Assembly: GCA_001769275.1 (NCBI GenBank)
Contig: MEOQ01000039.1
Span: forward strand, 1 to 64,000
Direction: 5' to 3'
From: Bacteroidetes bacterium GWF2_43_63
Lineage (GTDB): Bacteria > Bacteroidota > Bacteroidia > Bacteroidales > DTU049
DNA length: 64,000 nucleotides
Made by a program: the position numbers and the translations under genes. Numbering within the stretch: the stretch's first letter is position 1; every line of letters starts with the position of its first letter. A model generated the notes under the pieces. It was not told the DNA's origin, did no database searches, and worked only from the letters and a program-made list of their open reading frames with translations. This document shows positions 53,701-61,900 of the stretch, in pieces.

Positions 53701-56700
53701 TTCAATTTGAATATGAATGATCTGGGTACCCCAGTAGGAATAACCACTGATATTGATGGACAAACTCGAAGTCTTATTACACCGGATATGGGCGCTGATG
53801 AGTTTTCACCTGCTCCGGAGGACGCTGGCGTAATTGCCATTCTTGAACCCACAACATCTCCGGTTCCTGTGACAGGAAATTTGTACAATGTTATTGTCGA
53901 AATAAAGAACTTTGGTACCGATACCCTGGAGACCGCCAGCATAGGCTGGTCGGTTGACGGAACAGTTCAAACTCCTTTTGCCTGGATTGGGAATGTTTTA
54001 CCCGGAGCTACAGAAAGCAACATCACCATTGGAACAGTGACTTTCCCAACTGCAGGCAGTCACAGCATAAAAGCATGGACTTCGATGCCCAACGCTGTTG
54101 CAGATCCAAACAACCTGAATGATACCACAATCAAAGCATATACTGTTTGTGATGTAGTGCTTTCAGGAACATATTCCATCGACCCCGTAACACCAACCGG
54201 TGGAACTAACTTTCAGTACTTTGCAGAAGTTCTGACAATACTTCAAAACTGCGGGATAAGCGACACCACTGTTTTCAATATTGAGCCCGGAACATATGAC
54301 ACAACGCTTACCTTCAACGGCGCCATTCCTGGAGCCGGACCATCGGCCTGTGTTATTTTCCAGTCGGCCACCGGTGTTAATACTGATGTGACCTTACGAA
54401 AAAATGCGACTGCATCCGGATCTAATTTTATTGTCAAACTTAACGGCACCAGCCGTGTGCAGTTTAAGAATATGTCCTTCCTCACACAGGGCACCTCTTA
54501 TGGAACAGCGATCAACCTTGGTGGTGGTTCGCATTATAACCTGTTCGAAGGAAACATTATCGAAGGTCCGGCAACTACGTTGACCTCATCCGACATGGCC
54601 TTGATTTATAATTCAATTACGGTCAATGACACCAATAATATTATCCGGAACAACGTTCTAAACAACGGTTCCTATGGAATCTACTGGTATGGAATTTCAT
54701 CAACTAACCTTGAGAAAAACAATGTAATTGAAGGAAACACCCTGAACAATTTCTACTATTACGGACTGTACACTTACTATCAGAAAGGTATCGTAATCAA
54801 AGGCAATGAACTCAATACCAATTCGGCCTATGGTTCAGTAGTGGGAATGTATTTGAACTATAACGACTATTCTGTAATTGAAAAGAACAATATTGTTGTC
54901 CCAACCTATTATGGTATTTATTTTTATTATTGCGATGCCGATGCAACAACGCATTCCCGAATCGTGAATAATATGATTCAGGTAGGCGGAACATCGACGG
55001 CATATGCGCTGTACAGCAACACCAGTACTTATGTTGATATTTACCACAACACGCTTAATACCAGTTCGACATCCACAACCGGCCGTGCACTTTACATTTA
55101 TTATGGCGGTAATCTGAATGTGAAGAACAACTTCCTCACAAATACCGGATTGGGCTACGCAATTTATAACAGTAGTGCTGGTACCGTATTTAGCAGTGAT
55201 TATAACAACCTCTATACAGCCGGATCAACACTTGGTTATCACGGTAGTGCGGCAGCCGATCTGGCCGCATGGAAAACATTGACGCAAAAGGATTCAAACT
55301 CTGTAAGTGTTGCCCCAGGTTATATAAGTGCCAGTGATCTTCATACCCTGGCCTTCAGTACCAATGGACTGGCGACTCCGCTGGGAATTACTGAAGACAT
55401 CGATGACGAACTCCGCAGTCTGACAACACCGGATATGGGCGCTGACGAATTTTTACCTCCACCATTCGAAGCTCAGCTGTTGTCGGTTATTTCGCCTTTA
55501 GGCGGTTGCGGATTGGGTGTTGAAGACGTTATCATCCGTGTAAAGAACAACGGCAGTGATACCATCAATGGTAATTTTACAGCCACCTATGTGGTGAATA
55601 ACGGAACACCTGTTACGGAGGCAATCACCGCTACGCTTCTGCCGATGGAAACCTATGATTTCACTTTTGCAGCAACCGTTGACATGTATGTAGGATTTGG
55701 TAACGACAGCTTATTTAATTTTGATGCATGGGTAACCCTTCTCGGCGATACCATTCACCAGAATGACAGCATCAGTTTTTCGGCAAATTCATTGCACTCA
55801 CCTGCTGTTGTGACACTTACAAGCGACACAATCCCTTATGGCACCGCTGCAACATTGACTGCAACCAGCGTCGATACCATTCAGTGGTTTGCAGATCCTG
55901 CCCTTACAACACTTCTTGCAACCGGATCTTCGTACACAACTCCTGTTTTGTATGACACCACAATTTATTATGTTGCTTCGACCAGTGCAATGGATATTAA
56001 TTACACTTTTGACAGTGATCTGCAGGGCTGGACAGCAATTTCTCCATGTTCTTATTCGTATAACTGGTCGTGGAGCAGCGATGGCGGAGCAGGTGCAGCA
56101 TATATGCCGAACCCCAGTGACACTTCCAGCGCATATCTGAAATCACCGGTCATCAATGTTTCAGGAGATACTGTGCAGCTTTCATTCCGACACCGATACG
56201 ACACTGAAAACTGCTGCGATCGCGGATATGTCGCATATCGCATTGATGGCGGGGCTTGGACACACCTAACAATGACTACTGGCTTGTATAGTGGGTTAGA
56301 TAATCTGTATAAAGATCCAATCCTGGGTGCATGCGTAGCTGGTCCAACAGTTGGGACATTTGGCGGATCCAATAACACATATTTTGTTAGTAGTGCGCCA
56401 ATAAACCTTAACGGTGGCTTACAACTGGAAATTGCATTCGTCTTTTCCTCTGATTATAGCTTAGGTTATACCGGCTGGTTTATAGACGAAGTTTCGCTAC
56501 ACAAATCCGGATGTCCGGGACCGATCAGCCCAGACACAGTGTTTCTTACCGGCGTGCCAGCCAATGACCTGGGAGTTATTTCTATCATTGAACCCACTTC
56601 AGGTATCGAACTCACAACCAATGAACCTGTTCAGGTTCAGATTCGGAACTATGGCACAGCACCTGCCGTAAACTTTGACATAAGCTATCAGATTAACTCA

Positions 56701-58809
56701 TTGACTCCGGTTACGGAGCAGTTTACCGGGACTATTCTCCCTGGCGACACAGGGCTGTACACCTTTACTACTGATGCAAATCTTTTTGCTTTTGCAAGTT
56801 ATGTATTCAAGGCATACCCAACGATTACCGGAGACATTTATCCAACAAATGACACAGCTTACAAAACAGTGACCAATGGTGAGCTGATTTATTGCACTTC
56901 AACAGCCACAAGCACAATCGATGAAGATATTTTCAACGTCACTATCGGTTCGTTGAATAATACTTCGCCTGCACCGCACACCATGATGTACACCGATTAC
57001 ACAACAACCGTTGCTGCTCCATTTCTGGCTCATGGTGTCACATATCCAATGTCAGTGACCATTGGTGACGATGCATCATCCTATTACGACGGATTCGTAG
57101 AAGCATATATCGATTTCAATCACGACGCTATCTTTTCTGATCCTGAGGAAATTGTGTTTTCTACTTCTTATGTTGATGCAATGGATACAACCATCACCCG
57201 AAATGTAACCATTCCGTTAACTGCCTTTACCGGAAAAGTTGGAATGCGGGTTGTTTGCCGTGAAGGCGGAACAGCTGTAACTGTAGTCCCTTGCGGCACT
57301 TACAGCTATGGCGAAACCGAAGATTATTTCGTGATACTTGCTCCGCAGATTCCGTTTGATGCAGGTGTAATCTCCATTGATGAACCAGGCTATATTCAAT
57401 CAGAAGCTTCCTCTGTGCCTGTAGTAGTGTCTGTCAAGAACTTCGGGACCAACACACTGACATCCATTCCTGTTACTTATGAAGCAAACAGTGGAACACC
57501 AGTCACTTACACCTGGAATGGCTCGCTTGCTCCAGATGATACTATTCAGATTACCCTTCCAAATGTCACTGTAATCGCAGACAGCAACCTCATTTGCGCT
57601 TATACCATGGTGCTGAATGATTCGAATACATTCAATGATCAGTCGTGTGCGTATTTCTTTGGCCTGCCTCCTACTGTAATTTTTGAAGACGACATGGAAA
57701 ATGGCACCCAGCTTTACGGCGACACATCGGCACTTTGGGAACACGGTGTTCCAACCGCAGATGTTATTAATATTGCTCATAGCCCCGATAACGTTTGGGC
57801 AACCATTCTGGACGGGGATTATCCAAGCTCAGCCAATGGGTTTGTTTACACACCCAACCTTAACTTCTTTGGTGTCAACGGAGCTTATCTGGCCTTCTAT
57901 TACTGGATTGATGCCGAGGAAAACAGTGATGGTGGATTTGTACAATACACAACCAACAATGGAGTGACATGGACATCACTGGGCGGTATTAACGATCCGC
58001 TGGGTTACAACTGGTTCGACTCTTTTGCATCAGGTACAGCTGGCTGGACCAAAGCAACCAACGGATGGAAACCTGCATTTATCAAACTTGATGCAGTCTC
58101 AGGTTTTAGTATTGTAAAATTCCGATTTGGCTTTAAATCAAACACAACTACGGTTAACAATGGATTTGCGATCGATGATGTAAAAATCTTTGGACCTCCG
58201 GCTCCTATTGATGGTGGTGTGGTTGAAGTTTTGACACCAAGTATTTCAACAAGTGCCGGCCAACAGGTCACGGTAAGTGTTAAAATCACAAACTTCGGCA
58301 GTGCAAACCTGACCTCAATTCCTGTTTCATATGCCCTCAATACAGGCTTCCCGCCGCAAAACGGAACATGGACAGGAACACTTGCCCCTGGTGATACAAC
58401 TACCTATACCTTTACCCAGACCTATCCGGGACCAGCCGCAGATTATGCGCTTTGTGCCTATACCAAGCTGAGCGGTGATCCGTATAAACTGAATGATACA
58501 ACCTGTGTCGATCTGCTCGATGCAACCGGAATAGAAGAGACCGTTCAGGAAGGAGTCGTTCTGTTGCAGAATGTACCTAACCCGGCATCGGACATTACCC
58601 GGATATCATTTATTCTGCCTGAACCAGGCACTGGTCTGATTACGCTTCGTAATGCAATCGGTGAAGTAATTTACTCCTGCTCAGTTGACGGAATTAAGGG
58701 TAAAAACGACCTGGATGTTAACCTGCAAGACATTGAACAGGGACTCTACTTTTACACATTTGAATTTAAAGATGTGAAACTTACACGCAGATTATCTGTA
58801 ATGAGATAG
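50725..58809 (+). CDS. Giant multidomain T9SS surface protein 1 (2694 aa)
   Basis: A signal peptide covers 1-21 (cleavage after VISQ). Domains in order, rough residues: choice-of-anchor-J-like lectin fold 22-200 (ending GWYLDDVKV); an Ig-like unit 203-310; a beta domain 311-480; CARDB-type 488-592; right-handed beta-helix 593-1030 (phrases NNFYYRGIYTYYQKN and FNNGSYGIYFYG); a second CARDB plus beta-helix 1033-1577; CARDB-like 1580-1692; Ig-like 1693-1755 (SDTIPYGTAATL); a MAM/immune-inhibitor-like unit 1756-1935; CARDB 1946-2052; GEVED 2053-2207 (YIDFNHDAIFSDPEE); CARDB 2211-2312; anchor-J-like 2318-2490; CARDB 2493-2600; and a type A T9SS sorting domain 2606-2694 ending LSVMR. An exported adhesin or carbohydrate-binding scaffold. 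Strong promoter and terminator. Confidence 0.88.
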   Translation: MKTLALLSAILLVLAMPVISQTVIVNEDFESAPYDLTSSGSIAWGINSRLQAAGAFSDSCTIGLSSTSYLTSNSFSTVGNMSVILEFKQICKIESSDAAQIEYSIDGGTTWTLVSQSYYLGAGSFASSKFSEFSYPTTWMAGNATAVPQNTWWKSEQFDLSGLCANQANVKIRFKLNDASNNGASQRTGWYLDDVKVTVAASELIPPTITLVPVIHQDTVFTPGPFEVKAKATDASGIASVKLVYSVNAGPTDTLDMSVLSVDTFSVSIPAQAYNTRVDYYVIATDASLASNDGSSTNYWLYTKKPAPVVIIGTGTTTSSYTPAYGTWDFGWSEMIYTPAEIGMSGSIDSIFFNVASLTAPYTFYNQKIYISTSAISEIPAGTMPDTNSMTLVYSGNYTFTSVGWNKVVLSTPFNYDGIGNLHIIWVNRDGAWVSGGPSYNCTSTSPVYRTQYKYADDNFPTTTGTTTYSRPNLKLAFTVINTVHNVAPVQMTSPLTVPTPVTGTPYDVKIKVKNLGSDTLNTLTINWSVNGTLQTPYSWNGTLLQDEISTDITLGSVTFSLVGNNVIKAWTSNPDGFADEAPQNDTISKTYFACSAVLAGTYTINPIVPTGGTNFQYFSDVLSTLQNCGITDTTIFNIVAGTYDTLLTLGTIPGNGPTASVVFQSASGINTDVTLRYNAATAVDNFVFKFNAAKYIEVKNMTIKALGTTYGKCVDISGGSNHLLFEGNIFENPANSSTLTDMALINNTSALNDTAITIRNNVFNNGSYGIYFYGVSSSLEGGNIIEGNTFNNFYYRGIYTYYQKNLLVHNNTLTSNTVYSSPAGMQLAYSDYSTVTSNKISVPAYYGLYFYYSDGDANKSSLIANNFISIGGSSTSYGLYPYYSNYVDIYHNTVNNYGSGTSARAFYLYYGGPMNVKDNVFAATGGGYAYYVASTATVFASDYNNLYSTGTSLGYYSIARADLAAWTTATLKDSNSVSINPGFVSSTNLHTFNLNMNDLGTPVGITTDIDGQTRSLITPDMGADEFSPAPEDAGVIAILEPTTSPVPVTGNLYNVIVEIKNFGTDTLETASIGWSVDGTVQTPFAWIGNVLPGATESNITIGTVTFPTAGSHSIKAWTSMPNAVADPNNLNDTTIKAYTVCDVVLSGTYSIDPVTPTGGTNFQYFAEVLTILQNCGISDTTVFNIEPGTYDTTLTFNGAIPGAGPSACVIFQSATGVNTDVTLRKNATASGSNFIVKLNGTSRVQFKNMSFLTQGTSYGTAINLGGGSHYNLFEGNIIEGPATTLTSSDMALIYNSITVNDTNNIIRNNVLNNGSYGIYWYGISSTNLEKNNVIEGNTLNNFYYYGLYTYYQKGIVIKGNELNTNSAYGSVVGMYLNYNDYSVIEKNNIVVPTYYGIYFYYCDADATTHSRIVNNMIQVGGTSTAYALYSNTSTYVDIYHNTLNTSSTSTTGRALYIYYGGNLNVKNNFLTNTGLGYAIYNSSAGTVFSSDYNNLYTAGSTLGYHGSAAADLAAWKTLTQKDSNSVSVAPGYISASDLHTLAFSTNGLATPLGITEDIDDELRSLTTPDMGADEFLPPPFEAQLLSVISPLGGCGLGVEDVIIRVKNNGSDTINGNFTATYVVNNGTPVTEAITATLLPMETYDFTFAATVDMYVGFGNDSLFNFDAWVTLLGDTIHQNDSISFSANSLHSPAVVTLTSDTIPYGTAATLTATSVDTIQWFADPALTTLLATGSSYTTPVLYDTTIYYVASTSAMDINYTFDSDLQGWTAISPCSYSYNWSWSSDGGAGAAYMPNPSDTSSAYLKSPVINVSGDTVQLSFRHRYDTENCCDRGYVAYRIDGGAWTHLTMTTGLYSGLDNLYKDPILGACVAGPTVGTFGGSNNTYFVSSAPINLNGGLQLEIAFVFSSDYSLGYTGWFIDEVSLHKSGCPGPISPDTVFLTGVPANDLGVISIIEPTSGIELTTNEPVQVQIRNYGTAPAVNFDISYQINSLTPVTEQFTGTILPGDTGLYTFTTDANLFAFASYVFKAYPTITGDIYPTNDTAYKTVTNGELIYCTSTATSTIDEDIFNVTIGSLNNTSPAPHTMMYTDYTTTVAAPFLAHGVTYPMSVTIGDDASSYYDGFVEAYIDFNHDAIFSDPEEIVFSTSYVDAMDTTITRNVTIPLTAFTGKVGMRVVCREGGTAVTVVPCGTYSYGETEDYFVILAPQIPFDAGVISIDEPGYIQSEASSVPVVVSVKNFGTNTLTSIPVTYEANSGTPVTYTWNGSLAPDDTIQITLPNVTVIADSNLICAYTMVLNDSNTFNDQSCAYFFGLPPTVIFEDDMENGTQLYGDTSALWEHGVPTADVINIAHSPDNVWATILDGDYPSSANGFVYTPNLNFFGVNGAYLAFYYWIDAEENSDGGFVQYTTNNGVTWTSLGGINDPLGYNWFDSFASGTAGWTKATNGWKPAFIKLDAVSGFSIVKFRFGFKSNTTTVNNGFAIDDVKIFGPPAPIDGGVVEVLTPSISTSAGQQVTVSVKITNFGSANLTSIPVSYALNTGFPPQNGTWTGTLAPGDTTTYTFTQTYPGPAADYALCAYTKLSGDPYKLNDTTCVDLLDATGIEETVQEGVVLLQNVPNPASDITRISFILPEPGTGLITLRNAIGEVIYSCSVDGIKGKNDLDVNLQDIEQGLYFYTFEFKDVKLTRRLSVMR

Positions 58810-58830
58810 GATTCTCATACGCTTTTCAAA

Positions 58831-58860
58831 TAAAAAAGAGGACGATCGTCCTCTTTTTTA
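58831..58860 (+). terminator. Rho-independent terminator of giant protein 1
   Basis: A perfect 30-base palindrome: AAGAGGACGATCGTCCTCTT flanked by A-run and T-run. It could work in both directions but lies 22 bases after this stop. Confidence 0.9.
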
Positions 58861-58902
58861 TTTTTTATTAAATGCAACAAAAGCTCATTTCAATATTGTC
58901 TA

Positions 58903-58910
58903 TATATTTG
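58903..58910 (+). promoter_or_regulatory. -7 promoter box (TATATTTG) for giant surface protein 2
   Basis: Consensus box followed by C, 24 bases before the ATG at 58934. Confidence 0.65.
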
Positions 58911-58933
58911 CCCATCCAAATCTAAATTCTCCT

Positions 58934-61900
58934 ATGAAATATTTCATTTTATCGCTGTTGGCTCTGGTTTTTGCGGTAAGTGCCGCCAAAAGCCAGACTA
59001 TCGTGCTGAACGAAGACTTTGAGTCAGCACCCTATGACCTCACGTCCTCAGGACCTATTGCCTGGGGAATTAACTCCCGGCTGCATGCCTCGGGATCATT
59101 TTCGGACACATGCACATTGGGTCTGACGAGTACCAGTTACCTGACCACTCCGGCTTTTTCTACTACAGGAAACACGAGCGTAGTTTTGGAATTCAAGCAA
59201 ATCTGCAAAATCGAAAGTGGTGATGCCGGACAGATTGAATATTCCATTGATGGAGGTGCTACCTGGACTTTGGTGACAATAAGCAACTACCTCGGTGTCG
59301 GATCGTTCGCCTCTAATAAATTCACGGAATTCAGCTACCCTACTACCTGGGCAGCCGGAGTAGGCGCAACTGTTCCGCAGAACACCTGGTGGAAAACAGA
59401 ACAATTCGATCTGAGCGGACTGGTTGGCAATCAGGCCAGCGTTAAGATCCGATTTAAGCTGAGTGATGGCAACAACAACGGCGCCAATCAGCGCACAGGC
59501 TGGAGTCTTGATGATGTAAAAGTTACAATCGCGCCATCGGAACTGATTCCGCCAACCATTACACTGCTTCCACTTATTTATCAGGATACAGTATTTGTAA
59601 ATGGCCCATTTGAAATTAAAGCTGCCATCAGTGACGCATCTGGAATTGCATCTGCAACCCTGTCTTACTCAATAAACGGCGGTGCCAGCACAAACGTGCC
59701 AATGACCGTTATTTTGGCAGATACATTTCATGCCACCATTCCTGCTCAGGCATACAATACACGTATAGACTATACGATTTCGGCTATCGATGCGGCATTG
59801 GCAGCCAACACCGGATCGACTACCGGGAACTGGTTTTTCGTAAAAAAGCCAGCTCCGGTTGCAATCATTGGAACAGGCACCGCCAGCGGCTATGAAGTGC
59901 CGGTGAATGCCTTTTACGATTATTCATGGAGTGAGCAAATTTACACAGCAACAGAAATTGGAATGTCGGGGATAATTGATTCCATATTCTTTCAGGTTGC
60001 CTCTACCCCGACTCCCTTCATAATGCCTAATCAGGACATTTATATCTCATCAAGTCCGGTCAGTGAATTCCTGACTTCGGCGTTCCCTGATACAACTCAA
60101 ATGACGCGGATTTTTACCGGCACCTATACTTTTACCGCAACCGGCTGGGCAAAAATACCAGTAACAGTGCCCTATTTTTATGATGGAACAGGAAATATCC
60201 ATATTGTTTGGATTAATAAAGACGGTGATTATGATTATACATATCCGGAATTCTATTACACCACTACCACTGGCAACCTCACTCAGTATGATTCTCAGGA
60301 CTATTCATTCCCATCAGGGGCCGGAACCCTGTCAACCGACCGTCCCAATCTGAAGATCGCTTTCCGGAGCAATAACAACAGCAACGATGTTGCAATGCAT
60401 CAAATTACGGAACCATTTAGCACCCCAACTCCAACCACCGGAACCCCATATCCGGTGAAAACCATATTCCGGAATCTGGGCGCCAACACAGTCACGAGTC
60501 TCACGCTCAACTGGAGTGTTGACGGAATTCTTCAAACGCCTTATCCCTGGACCGGATCGCTGCTTCAAGATCAGAATTCAGCTGAGATTCTGCTTGGCAA
60601 CGTGACATTTACGGGTCAGGGCAGTCATCAGATTAAGGTCTGGTCTTCGCTACCAAATGGAGTTGCCGATGAAGGACCCGTTAATGACACAATATTGAAA
60701 AATTATTTTGTCTGCAACACTTTACTTGCAGGCAACTACACCATCAATCCGGTAGTGCCCACCGGTGGTGCCAATTTTCAGTATTTTGCAGATGCCGTTG
60801 GGGCTCTGTCAAACTGCGGTATCAGCGATACAACAGTTTTCAACATTGTTCCCGGAACTTACACAACATTAATAAGTCTTCCTGAAATACCAGGTGCTGG
60901 TCCCAATGCCAATGTGACTTTCCAGTCATCGACCGGCGTAGCCACAGATGTTGTTTTGCAAAACACAGCTACATCTTCATCTGATAATTATATTTTCAAC
61001 CTGAATGGCACTGATTATTTCAGTATCCGTAACCTGAGCATTCAGGCACTGGGGGCTACTCATGCTCGTTGCATCGCATTAAGCAGTGGTTGTGAAAATA
61101 TCATTATCGAAGGAAACAATATTGCCGGGGCCAATGCATTAATGCAGGACAACAATTTGGATCTGATTTTCAAACTAACCAGCTCAAATGACTCCAATAT
61201 TGTTATTAGGAACAACAATCTGCAATACGGATCAACAGCGATGAACCTGATTACAGACTTCGCAGGTTTAAGCCACAATATTTCAATTACCGGAAACACC
61301 ATCACTGATTATTATTATGCAGGTATTCAAGTGGAATATTGCTCCGGTATTACTATTGACACCAATATTGTCAGTTCTGGCAACACTTCTGATTATGCCT
61401 TTGGTGTGAATGTCTATGAAAGCGACAATGTCGACATTCGGATGAACCGAATTTATAATGCAAAATATGCAGCATTGTATCTTTTCGCAGTTACAAATTC
61501 TGCTGCGGACCGGGGCAGTATTATTAACAACTTTGTATCAGCTGGTGGTACTGGTGATGCATATGGGATTTACTTCTATGAATGCACTAACTTTAATGTT
61601 TACCACAACAGCGTTAATTGCTATTCTTCGGGATCGAATTTAGATTATGCATTTTATTCCAATTATGGTGTTGACAATGAGATATTCAACAACATCTTTG
61701 CAAACACCGGAAGCGGTTATGCCATTGGATTGAATAATTTTTCGGATACAGCAAACTACAACAACCTTTATACAACCGGCAGTAATCTGGCTGTATTTGA
61801 TTATAACGACTATGCTAACCTGGCTTCTTATCAGACTGCCTCGGCTATGGATGCCAACTCAATCAGCTCGAATCCGATATTTATCAGCAACACAGAATTG